A stretch of 64,000 bases of DNA from Trueperella bernardiae (GTDB taxonomy: Bacteria; Actinomycetota; Actinomycetes; Actinomycetales; Actinomycetaceae): positions 62,001-126,000 of the forward strand of contig NZ_LNIZ01000006.1 in assembly GCF_001469025.1 (NCBI RefSeq), read 5' to 3'. Below, one piece after another: positions 33,799-41,234 of the stretch (the first letter of the stretch is position 1; every line of letters starts with the position of its first letter). The notes beneath the pieces are model-generated. The model was not told the origin of the DNA. It worked only from the letters and a program-made list of their open reading frames with translations, and searched no databases. The translations under genes were made by a program, and so were the position numbers.

Positions 33799-35481
33799 TT
33801 AGAGTGTGAGCATCTGCGCCACATCTGCCTTGAAGCGCTCCATGCGCTCCTTGGCCGCCTCACGCGCCTGCGGGAGCGAGTCGGCGTCGGCCACGGGCAC
33901 GATCACTTCGAGGTAGCACTTGACCTTCGGCTCGGTGCCTGATGGGCGTACAATCACGCGGTCGCCCTCGGAGGTGCGGATGCGCAACGCGTCCGTGGGC
34001 GGGAGGTCGGCGTTGCCCTCGGACAGGTCCTCGATGGAGGCCACGGGCAGGCCGAGCAGCTCGGTGGGAGGCTCGTTGCGCACCTTCGCCATCGTGGCCG
34101 GGATGATCGACAGGTCATCCACGCGCACCGTCACCGGGGCGGTGAGGTACAGGCCGTGGCGGATCGCCAGGGCATCGAGCACGTCCTGGATGGACTTGTC
34201 CTCGGCCTTCATCTTCGCCGCCGTGATGGCGAGCACGAGTGCGGTCGAGACGCCGTCCTTGTCCTTCACCAGCTCCGGGTAGGAGCAGAACCCGATGGCC
34301 TCCTCGTAGCCGAAGAGGATGTCCTTGGCACGCGCGATCCACTTAAAGCCCGTCAGGGTCGAGTGGTAGTCCAACCCGTGGTGTGCGGCGATCTGGGACA
34401 GCAGCTGGGAGGACACGATCGACGAGGCAAGCGAGCCCTTCGTACCGGCGGCTGCCGCGGCTGCGCCCACTTGCTCGCCCAGGACCGAGCCGATCTCGTC
34501 GCCTGACAGCTGACGCCAGCCAGACGGGGTGGGGATGGCGGCCGAGCAGCGGTCGGCGTCGGGATCGGAGGCGATGATGATGTCGGCGCCCACCTCCTGC
34601 GCCACCTTGATCGCCTCATCCAGCGCGCCGGCCTCCTCCGGGTTGGGGAAGGCGACGGTGGGGAAGTCCGGGTCGGGCTCGATCTGCGAGGGGACGTCGA
34701 CGACATCGGTGAAGCCCGCTGCCTCGAGCAGCGGGTGGACCAGGCTCTTGCCCACGCCGTGCATGGCGGTGTAGACGATCTTCAGATCGCGCGGGCCGTC
34801 TGCCACCTGGGCGAGGGTGTCGGCCACGTAGTCGTCCACGATCGAGGCGGGGATGACATTCCAGCCCTCCGCCATCGGGACCTCGTTCGCCGCGGGGGCG
34901 GCCGCGATCTTAGCCGCGATCTCGCTATCGACCGGCGGGATGATCTGCACGCCGTTGCCGTCCGCGCTGGCCGCGCGCCCGCCGAGGTAGACCTTGTAGC
35001 CGTTGTCCTTGGGCGGGTTGTGCGAGGCGGTGACCATCACGCCGGCGTCGGCCCCGTACTTGCGCACGGCGTACGCTAGCAATGGGGTGGGCAGCTGGAA
35101 GGGCATGAGGTGGGCGGTGCCGCCTGCGGCAGTGACGATCGCGGCCGTGTCGCGCGCGAACTCATCCGAGTGGTAGCGGGCATCGTAGCCGATGACAACC
35201 ACGAAGTCGTCGGCCACCGTCTCCTTCAGCCACGCGACCAGGCCGGCGGCGGCCCGGCGCACAACCGCCGCGTTCATTCGGTTCGGCCCGGCCTCCATGA
35301 CGCCGCGCAGGCCGGCGGTGCCGAACTGGAGCGTGCCAGAAAAACGGTCTTCAAGATCGGCCGTGGCATCGGCGTCGCCGGCCTTAGCCGCCGCAAGAAG
35401 CGCCTCGAGCTCGGCTCGGTCGGAAGCCGAGGGGTCGGCGGCAATCCACGCCGCGACGTCGTCAAAAAGCTGTGAGGTCAT
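33799..35481 (-). CDS. Phosphohexomutase-superfamily enzyme, probable phosphopentomutase/phosphoglucomutase
   Basis: 560 residues with four alpha-D-phosphohexomutase domains: phosphoserine loop VMVTASHNPPKDNGYKVYL, metal loop IIASDPDADRC, sugar-binding loop GYEEAIGFCSY and phosphate-binding PSGTEPKVKCYLEV. The length and N-terminus (FGTAGLRGVMEAGPNRMN) fit the PGM2-like branch, in which some members act on ribose- and deoxyribose-phosphates. It follows punA in the same unit (stop/start TGATG), facing the deo genes, so conversion of (deoxy)ribose-1-P to the 5-P form is a plausible main job; glucose-1-P interconversion is the alternative. ATG 35481 is preferred to GTG 35484 for its spacing to GGAG. 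Confidence 0.9.
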   Translation of the reverse strand: MTSQLFDDVAAWIAADPSASDRAELEALLAAAKAGDADATADLEDRFSGTLQFGTAGLRGVMEAGPNRMNAAVVRRAAAGLVAWLKETVADDFVVVIGYDARYHSDEFARDTAAIVTAAGGTAHLMPFQLPTPLLAYAVRKYGADAGVMVTASHNPPKDNGYKVYLGGRAASADGNGVQIIPPVDSEIAAKIAAAPAANEVPMAEGWNVIPASIVDDYVADTLAQVADGPRDLKIVYTAMHGVGKSLVHPLLEAAGFTDVVDVPSQIEPDPDFPTVAFPNPEEAGALDEAIKVAQEVGADIIIASDPDADRCSAAIPTPSGWRQLSGDEIGSVLGEQVGAAAAAAGTKGSLASSIVSSQLLSQIAAHHGLDYHSTLTGFKWIARAKDILFGYEEAIGFCSYPELVKDKDGVSTALVLAITAAKMKAEDKSIQDVLDALAIRHGLYLTAPVTVRVDDLSIIPATMAKVRNEPPTELLGLPVASIEDLSEGNADLPPTDALRIRTSEGDRVIVRPSGTEPKVKCYLEVIVPVADADSLPQAREAAKERMERFKADVAQMLTL

Positions 35482-36287
35482 CACATCTCCTTCGCAATTC
35501 GTTCAATGATGTCCGCGAGAAGCTGGGAAATGCGCGGGCCGGCAGCCTTGCCAGCCTCGAGCACTTCGGCGTGGTCAAGCTTGACGCTCGCCACACCGGC
35601 GGCCAGATTCGTCACGAGCGAGATGCCGAGGATCTCCATCCCCATCTCACGTGCCGCGATCGCCTCGAGTGCGGTGGACATGCCCACGAGGTCGCCGCCG
35701 AGCGTGGCCGCCATGCGGACCTCCGCCGGGGTTTCGTAGTGCGGGCCTGGGAACTGGACGTAGACGCCCTCTGCCAGGTCCGGATCGATGTCGTGAGCCA
35801 TCCCGCGCAGGCGGGACGAGTACAGGTCCGTGAGGTCCACGAAGGTGGCGCCCTCAAGCGGGGAGGTAGCGGTCAGGTTGATGTGATCGGAGATGAGGAC
35901 GGCGCTACCCGGGCCGGTCTCCTCACGGGTGGAGCCGCATCCATTGGTGAGGATGCAGACCTTCGCTCCGGCGGCCGCCGCAGTGCGCGGGCCGTGAGCG
36001 ACGGCGCGCACGCCCTTGCCCTCGTAGAAGTGGGTGCGGGCCCCGAGCACCAGGGCGTGCTTGCCATCATTGAGGCGGATCGAGGTGAGTTTGCCTCCGT
36101 GGCCGGCCACCGCCGACTTAGAAAAGCCGGGGATCTCCTCGGCCGGGATCTCAGCCACGACCTCACCGATGAGGTCGGCCGCCCCGCCCCAGCCAGAGCC
36201 GAGAGTCAGCGCGATGTCATGCTTATCGACGCCCGTCACGTCGGCGATCTTTGCCGCCGCTTCGCGGGCCAAATCCATGTAATCCAT
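35481..36287 (-). CDS. punA: Purine-nucleoside phosphorylase, trimeric type
   Basis: 268 residues. Trimeric PNP for inosine/guanosine: LTLGSGWGGAADLIG (phosphate loop), VAGHGGKL, THFYEGKGV, QFPGPHYETPAEVRM and GMSTALEAIAAREMGMEILGIS, then LVTNLAAG for base recognition. Splits purine nucleosides with phosphate to base and pentose-1-phosphate. The upstream ATG 36287 is chosen; ATG 36278 is a possible shorter start. A TAAAAT hexamer (36300-36295) lies seven bases before the ATG with no Shine-Dalgarno, so the mRNA is probably leaderless. Its product is the natural substrate of the mutase encoded 1 base into its stop codon. Confidence 0.94.
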   Translation of the reverse strand: MDYMDLAREAAAKIADVTGVDKHDIALTLGSGWGGAADLIGEVVAEIPAEEIPGFSKSAVAGHGGKLTSIRLNDGKHALVLGARTHFYEGKGVRAVAHGPRTAAAAGAKVCILTNGCGSTREETGPGSAVLISDHINLTATSPLEGATFVDLTDLYSSRLRGMAHDIDPDLAEGVYVQFPGPHYETPAEVRMAATLGGDLVGMSTALEAIAAREMGMEILGISLVTNLAAGVASVKLDHAEVLEAGKAAGPRISQLLADIIERIAKEM

Positions 36288-36294
36288 GGCCGAT

Positions 36295-36300
36295 ATTTTA
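36295..36300 (-). promoter_or_regulatory. -10 element of the punA transcript
   Basis: TAAAAT on the minus strand, preceded by TG (extended -10), seven bases before ATG 36287. No ribosome-binding site in between. Confidence 0.55.
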
Positions 36301-36432
36301 CAGGAGTAGCACGGCCTGTGACCTGTGCCCATGGCATTATATGTGTGTTGCGGTGGTGATGCGTGCCATAACGGGCGAGCGGCGTCGTCGTCGATCCGGG
36401 CGGGCATGCACCAGCTGTTCATCTGCGACCTG

Positions 36433-36438
36433 TACGCT
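36433..36438 (+). promoter_or_regulatory. -10 element of a leaderless LOG-family transcript
   Basis: TACGCT, then six bases (TGCCAT), then ATG 36445. Same geometry as birA and purU. Confidence 0.5.
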
Positions 36439-36444
36439 TGCCAT

Positions 36445-37206
36445 ATGGCAAAAAAGAAGCGTTACCGTAAGGGCCCCGTGATGTTGCGGGGCAAGCACAT
36501 TCCGAACACCACCACGGATGCCAGGCTCTTGCGCCCATTCCAGGACCCCTCCTTCATCCACTCCGAGCCCTGGCGGATCATGCGAATCCAGGCCGAGTTC
36601 GTAGAAGGCTTCGGCGCGCTGGCCGACCTCGGCCCGGCGATCTCCATCTTTGGTTCCGCCCGCACCCCGGAAGACGACAAGTATTACCAGCTCGCCGAAC
36701 AGATCGCGCGCGAGCTCGTCTCCCACGGCTACGGCATCATCACCGGCGGCGGCCCCGGCATCATGGAGGCCGGCAACAAGGGCGCACACGAAGCCGGCGG
36801 GGTCTCCGTGGGCCTCGGCATTGAGCTGCCTTTCGAACAGGGGATGAACCAGTATGTCGACGTCGGCATCGACTTCCGCTACTTCTTCGTCCGTAAGATG
36901 ATGTTCGTCAAGTATTCCTTGGGTTTCATCGTCATGCCCGGCGGGTACGGCACGATGGACGAACTGTTCGAGGCCCTCACCCTCGTCCAAACCAACAAGG
37001 TCTCCTGCTTCCCTGTGGTGCTCGTGGGCAGCGAGTACTGGACGGGGCTCGTGGACTGGATCGAGGGCCGTCTGCTAGCCGACGGCTATATCTCCGAGGG
37101 TCACGAGAAGCTCTTCCAGGTGGTCGACACGGCCGACGACGCCGTCGCGGCCGTCCTCGAGGGCGTCCACCGGCTCGCGGAGGAGAAGCGTTCGAACGGG
37201 AAGTAA
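36445..37206 (+). CDS. LOG-family (TIGR00730) nucleotide phosphoribohydrolase-like protein
   Basis: 253 residues. Rossmann-like lysine-decarboxylase-like fold with the family motifs ITGGGPGIMEAGNKGAHEAGG and MPGGYGTMDELFEALTLVQT. Members hydrolyse N6-modified AMP (cytokinin riboside monophosphates) or other nucleoside 5'-monophosphates to base and ribose-5-phosphate. The 50-residue basic N-terminus (MAKKKRYRKGPVMLRG) is typical of the longer actinobacterial group. The longer in-frame ORF upstream has no homology; ATG 36445 fits both homology and the leaderless promoter. A nucleotide-salvage link to the adjoining nucleoside genes is possible but unproven. Confidence 0.9.
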   Translation: MAKKKRYRKGPVMLRGKHIPNTTTDARLLRPFQDPSFIHSEPWRIMRIQAEFVEGFGALADLGPAISIFGSARTPEDDKYYQLAEQIARELVSHGYGIITGGGPGIMEAGNKGAHEAGGVSVGLGIELPFEQGMNQYVDVGIDFRYFFVRKMMFVKYSLGFIVMPGGYGTMDELFEALTLVQTNKVSCFPVVLVGSEYWTGLVDWIEGRLLADGYISEGHEKLFQVVDTADDAVAAVLEGVHRLAEEKRSNGK

Positions 37207-37251
37207 GCCCGGCGCGCGCCACCGACCTGGGACGGGGCCGCAAGTGAACAC

Positions 37252-37280
37252 CTGACGCGGTCCACGTATTAACGTAGAAT
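37252..37280 (+). promoter_or_regulatory. Promoter of the DUF3117 gene
   Basis: CTGACG (37252-37257), a 17-bp spacer and TAGAAT (37275-37280); start expected near 37287, giving a leader of about 33 bases that contains GGAAGGAG before ATG 37320. Confidence 0.6.
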
Positions 37281-37319
37281 ATGAGTATCGGGCGCAAACG
37301 TGCCCCGGAAGGAGTAACC

Positions 37320-37490
37320 ATGGCAGCCATGAAACCGAGAACGGGAGACGGGCCGCTCGAGGCGGAGCGTGACCTCCACGGAACGACTTTGAGGATGCCT
37401 CTGGAAGGCGGAGGGCGCCTCGTGCTCGAACTGAGCGACGAGGAGGTCAAGTCCCTCCACGAGGTCCTGGGTAAGGTCCTTGAGCTTTAG
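37320..37490 (+). CDS. DUF3117 small protein
   Basis: 56 residues, matching the short actinobacterial DUF3117 family almost end to end: MAAMKPRTGDGPLEAERDL followed by LRMPLEGGGRLVLELSDEE. No known function; soluble, probably a small beta-rich protein. GGAAGGAG (37307-37314) fixes the ATG at 37320; a longer in-frame ORF from 37281 starts at the -10 element and is unlikely. Its stop overlaps the convergent O-methyltransferase gene by 4 bp. Confidence 0.9.
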   Translation: MAAMKPRTGDGPLEAERDLHGTTLRMPLEGGGRLVLELSDEEVKSLHEVLGKVLEL

Positions 37491-38107
37491 CGCTTGACGC
37501 TCACTAACACACCGTCCCCGAGGGGAATGAGGCTGGAGACCAGGTCTTCAGCCTCAATCAATTCCCGGCCAAGGTTGCGCAGGGCCACCGTCGCCTCGTC
37601 GCGGCGGGCCGGATCCGCTACCCGATCGTCGTTCAGGGCGTGGGAGAGCACGAGCGTGCCGCCCGGGCGCAGCATCCGCAGGGCCTCAGACACGTCGCCC
37701 GCGGCTTCGAGCGGATCGCCGTCCACGAGCACCAGGTCATAGGAGCGTGAGGCGAGCCGGGGGAGTATGTCGGAACTGCGGCCGTTGATGAGCCGGAAGC
37801 GGCCGGGGCGAATGTGGGCCGCGGCCAGGTTCTCCCGCGCGTATCCCTGCGCTTCGGCGTCGGTATCAATGGAGGTCAGCACCGAGTCCGTGGAGGCGGC
37901 CAACAGGTAGAGGGCCGACACGCCCGTGCCCGTGCCGATCTCCGCAATGGTTTTCACGCCCATCGCGGCGAGGCAGGTGAGGAAATGTCCGGTGGCGGCC
38001 GAGAGCGCCTCCACCCCCAGATCCGCGGCGTGCTCACGCGCCACCCGCACCACGTCCGATTCCGCGACGATGTGCTCGGCGTACGTCCACGACTGGGCCT
38101 TATCCAC
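37487..38107 (-). CDS. Class I SAM-dependent O-methyltransferase
   Basis: 206 residues, catechol-O-methyltransferase-like (Methyltransf_3/24) with the SAM motif IAEIGTGTGVSALYLLAA, acidic ribose loop TSIDTDAEAQ and YDLVLVDGDPLEA. Related actinobacterial proteins (such as M. tuberculosis Rv1220c) lie next to DUF3117 and near mrp. The physiological substrate is unknown. Start at GTG 38107, five to six bases after AAAGGGG. Converges on DUF3117 with a 4-bp overlap of coding ends. Confidence 0.87.
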   Translation of the reverse strand: MDKAQSWTYAEHIVAESDVVRVAREHAADLGVEALSAATGHFLTCLAAMGVKTIAEIGTGTGVSALYLLAASTDSVLTSIDTDAEAQGYARENLAAAHIRPGRFRLINGRSSDILPRLASRSYDLVLVDGDPLEAAGDVSEALRMLRPGGTLVLSHALNDDRVADPARRDEATVALRNLGRELIEAEDLVSSLIPLGDGVLVSVKR

Positions 38108-38150
38108 TACCGCCCCTTTCTGTTGCTCTTTACCAGCATCTTAACGCGAA

Positions 38151-38175
38151 CGTGGCCGGGGCGATGCCGGCCACG
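38151..38175 (-). terminator. Hairpin downstream of mrp
   Basis: CGTGGCCGG (38151-38159) pairs perfectly with CCGGCCACG (38167-38175) around seven bases. In the mrp direction it is followed by TTCGCGTT, a weak T-rich tail. Confidence 0.5.
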
Positions 38176-38198
38176 CACACTCTTCGCTGTCACTTACC

Positions 38199-39332
38199 TT
38201 AGTTGTCGATTGGCTTGACCCCGAGCGGGCGGCCGGCCAGCCCGCGGGCACGATGGGCGAGGGTCTTCGCCACCGCCCGGATCACCTCCTGCGCAGGCGA
38301 CTGGCCCGGCTGGATCGCGAACGGGGTGCCGGCGTCGCCACCCTCGCGCAGGTCCTGCTCGAGCGGAACTTGCGCCAGCAGCGGCACGTTGTAGCCGAGA
38401 TTGCGCGAGAGCTGGGCGGATACGGCGTCGCCGCCGCCCGCGCCGAAGATCTCCATGCGCGAGCCGTCCGGCATCGCCAGGTAGGACATGTTCTCGATGA
38501 TGCCCACCACCCGCTGGTCGGTCTGCTTGGCCATGAGGCCCGCGCGCTCCGCCACGTCGGCCGCCGCCACTTGCGGGGTGGTGACCAGCACGATCTCGGA
38601 CTTGGGGATGAGCGAGGACACCGACAGTGCGATGTCGCCGGTCCCCGGCGGCAGGTCGATGAGGAGGACGTCCAAGTCACCCCAGTACACGTCCGCGAAG
38701 AACTGCTCGAGCGCGCGGTGCAGCATCGGGCCGCGCCACACCACCGGGCCGTTCTCCGACATGAAGTTGCCGATTGAGATCGTCTTCACGTCGTGCACCA
38801 CCGGTGGGATGATCATGTTGTCCACCACCTGCGGCGGGTGGGTCACACCCATCATTTGAGGGATCGAGAAGCCGTAGATATCGGCGTCGACCACGCCCAC
38901 CTTCAGGCCCTCCTTCGCCATCGCCGAGGCGAGGTTGACGGTCATGGAGGACTTGCCCACGCCGCCCTTGCCGGAGGTGATCGCGTACACGCGCGTGAGG
39001 TTATCTGGCTGGGCGAAGGGGATGACCCGCTCGGGTTCGCCCCCGCGCAGGGTCTTCTTCAGCTCGGCGCGTTGCTCATCATTCATCACGCCCATGCTCA
39101 CGGTCACGGATGCCACGCCTGGCATCGCGCCCACGGCGTTCTGGGTGTCGGCTGTGATCGTGTCCCGCAGCGGGCACCCCGCCGTGGTCAGATCGATCCC
39201 GACGACCACGTTGCCGGCCTCGTCGATCTCCACGGAGCGCACCATCCCCAGATCGGTGATCGGGCGCCGAATCTCCGGGTCAATGACCTTGGCGAGCTCG
39301 GCCTTAATGTCTTCAATGCTCGGTAAACTCAT
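38199..39332 (-). CDS. mrp: Mrp/NBP35-family ATP-binding Fe-S cluster carrier
   Basis: 377 residues. Residues 1-95 are a MIP18/DUF59 domain (VIDPEIRRPITDLGMVRSVEI and TTAGCPLRDTI); residues 110-360 a deviant-Walker ParA-like ATPase with TSGKGGVGKSSMTVNLASAMA, DADIYGFSIPQMMG and LIDLPPGTGDIALS. Family members bind and transfer [4Fe-4S] clusters. Note that the C-terminal CxxC pair of many homologues is not seen here, so cluster binding might rely on other residues. ATG 39332 has AGGAT upstream. It is the last of the DUF1003-MgtE_N unit reading leftwards. Confidence 0.91.
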   Translation of the reverse strand: MSLPSIEDIKAELAKVIDPEIRRPITDLGMVRSVEIDEAGNVVVGIDLTTAGCPLRDTITADTQNAVGAMPGVASVTVSMGVMNDEQRAELKKTLRGGEPERVIPFAQPDNLTRVYAITSGKGGVGKSSMTVNLASAMAKEGLKVGVVDADIYGFSIPQMMGVTHPPQVVDNMIIPPVVHDVKTISIGNFMSENGPVVWRGPMLHRALEQFFADVYWGDLDVLLIDLPPGTGDIALSVSSLIPKSEIVLVTTPQVAAADVAERAGLMAKQTDQRVVGIIENMSYLAMPDGSRMEIFGAGGGDAVSAQLSRNLGYNVPLLAQVPLEQDLREGGDAGTPFAIQPGQSPAQEVIRAVAKTLAHRARGLAGRPLGVKPIDN

Positions 39333-39341
39333 GCGTTTATC

Positions 39342-39905
39342 CTATCCTTGACCTTCGCCAGTTTCGAGCTGGGCAAGCCTCGCTTCGAGCTCGACGATCT
39401 TCGCGTCTTTCTCCGCGACCTCCTCTTCTCGCTCGAGGAGCCGTTCGCGCAATTCGAACTGGTCACGCATCTCGGAGCGCACGAAATCGCGGGTGGCGAG
39501 GTCCTGCATCGACATCCGCAGCGAGGCGATCTCGCGCAGGAGGAACTCGGTGTCGGCGAGCGTGCGCATTGCGTGCTGGCGGTCCTGTTCGGCGCTCACC
39601 CGATCGCGATCATCCTGCCGGTTCTGGGCGAGCAGGATGAGCGGGGAGGCGTAGGAGGCCTGCAGGGACAGCATGAGGGTGAGCGCCGTGAAGCCGAGCG
39701 CTGCCGAATCGAAGCGCAGGTGATCGGGCGCGAAGCTGTTCCACACCAGCCACAGCCCCACGAACAGGGTGAGCCAGATGATGAACTTCGGGGTGCCAGT
39801 GAAGCGGGCGATCCGCTCGGCAATGACCCCGGTGGCCTCCGAATCGACGGAGGCGCGCCACCTGCGCCGCCGCTTACCGAGTGGCTGATCGAAACTCTCA
39901 GGCAT
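39342..39905 (-). CDS. DUF1003 membrane protein
   Basis: 187 residues. Basic N-terminus (GKRRRRW), then two membrane segments (FIIWLTLFVGLWLVWNSF and LGFTALTLMLSLQASYASPLILLA), the DUF1003 core with LILLAQNRQDDRDR, and a long charged coiled coil (residues 120-185, REIASLRMSMQDL onward, ending in EEEVAEKDAKIVELEARLAQ). Function unknown. Overlaps the MgtE_N/CBS gene by 8 bp and lies 9 bp before mrp. The pairing with an MgtE_N-type protein is conserved in many actinobacteria, suggesting a joint role, possibly in cation homeostasis. Confidence 0.88.
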   Translation of the reverse strand: MPESFDQPLGKRRRRWRASVDSEATGVIAERIARFTGTPKFIIWLTLFVGLWLVWNSFAPDHLRFDSAALGFTALTLMLSLQASYASPLILLAQNRQDDRDRVSAEQDRQHAMRTLADTEFLLREIASLRMSMQDLATRDFVRSEMRDQFELRERLLEREEEVAEKDAKIVELEARLAQLETGEGQG

Positions 39906-41205
39906 CGCGGCCCTCCTCGTCGGTGGGGTCTTCTAGCAGATCATCGACATGGCGTTCGTCGATATGGGTATCGATCTGCTCCTCGTCCGCATCGCGCCAA
40001 TCCTCGGGCATGAGGTGGTCCAGCACGTCGTCGACCGAGACCGCGCCCACCAGCAACCCGTTGTCTACCACCGGCAAGATCGTGAGGTTGTAGGTGGCGA
40101 GCAGGCGGGTGATGGTGCCGATCCCGTCGTCGGGGGAGAGCGACTCCACCTGGTCAATGATCGAGCCGACCATCTCCGACGGCGGCTCGCGCAGCGCGCG
40201 CTGGAGGTGGACCACGCCCAGATACTGGCCCGTGGGGGTCTCTGTGGGCGGGCGCACGATGAAGCACATGCTGGCGATCGCCGGGGCCAGGTCCTCCCGG
40301 CGGGCCGCGGCGAGCAGCATAGAGATCGGGGCGTCGGGGGAGAGAATCATCGGCTCGGTGGTCATGAGGCCACCGGCCGTGCGCTCCCCGTAGGACATGA
40401 GGCGGCGCACGTCCTGGGCCTCGTCGGGCTCCATCTTCGACAGGAGGATCTCCGCCTGCGCGGGCGGGAGCTCGTTGATGAGGTCGGCTGCGTCGTCCGG
40501 CTCCATCTCCTCCAAGACGTTGGCCGCGCGCTCCACCTCAAGCGCACTCATGACCGTCACCCGGTCCGCGTCCGACATCTCCTCCAGCACGTCCGCCAGC
40601 AGGTCATCGTGCATGTGGCGCGAGACCGCGATGATGCGATCATCCGGGAGGTCGGACAGGAGGTCGGCAATATCGGGGGCCTTCAGCTCGTTGATCTGGG
40701 CCAGTAGCGCCGTGGCGGCCTGGTTGGCCACGCGCGTGCGCAGGCCCGTGACCGACGTGACGGGCACGATCTTCGTGTTTCCGGCCTCCGGCCCGCCGCG
40801 CGCCATCCGCACGTACAACGAGGTGAGCCGCCATTCGCGGTTCCCCTCCTGCTCGATTGCCACGTCCTCCACGACGGCCCGCCCTGAGCCGTCGTTGAAC
40901 TGGACCTCGCGGTCCAGAATCTCGCCGAGCACCATGGTCTCCGACGGGCGCTTCTCAAAGCGCCGGATGTTGAGCAGGCCGGTGGTGATGACCTGGCCAT
41001 TGGCGATCGCCGTCACGCGCGTGAGCGGCATGAAGACGCGCCGCTTGCCGGTCACGTCCACCACCAGCCCCACCGCAGACGGCTGGCCGCGCAGGCGGAA
41101 AACCACGACCACGTCGTGTACCTTGCCCACCCGGTCACCGATCGGGTCGTAGACGGGTGTGCCTGCTAAGCGTCCAATAAAAACTCGTGTTCTGCTTCCT
41201 GACAT
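39898..41205 (-). CDS. PRC-barrel / MgtE N-terminal / CBS-domain protein without a channel
   Basis: 435 residues. N-terminal PRC-barrel-like region (VFIGRLAGTPVYDPIGDRVGKV, repeated as an LGEILDREVQFNDGSG segment), MgtE_N helical repeats (about 190-290: LLSDLPDDRIIAVSRHM, LEEMEPDDAADLINELPP) and two CBS motifs (about 295-415: TEPMILSPDAPISMLLA and YNLTILPVVDNGLLVGAVSVDDVLDHL). The MgtE transmembrane domain is missing, so this is a soluble Mg- or nucleotide-sensing relative. ATG 41205 has AAAGGA upstream; upstream codons are non-homologous. Probably transcribed with DUF1003 and mrp. Confidence 0.88.
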   Translation of the reverse strand: MSGSRTRVFIGRLAGTPVYDPIGDRVGKVHDVVVVFRLRGQPSAVGLVVDVTGKRRVFMPLTRVTAIANGQVITTGLLNIRRFEKRPSETMVLGEILDREVQFNDGSGRAVVEDVAIEQEGNREWRLTSLYVRMARGGPEAGNTKIVPVTSVTGLRTRVANQAATALLAQINELKAPDIADLLSDLPDDRIIAVSRHMHDDLLADVLEEMSDADRVTVMSALEVERAANVLEEMEPDDAADLINELPPAQAEILLSKMEPDEAQDVRRLMSYGERTAGGLMTTEPMILSPDAPISMLLAAARREDLAPAIASMCFIVRPPTETPTGQYLGVVHLQRALREPPSEMVGSIIDQVESLSPDDGIGTITRLLATYNLTILPVVDNGLLVGAVSVDDVLDHLMPEDWRDADEEQIDTHIDERHVDDLLEDPTDEEGRDA

Positions 41206-41234
41206 CTGTGTCCTTTCCCGACGGTGCGGGCTGC

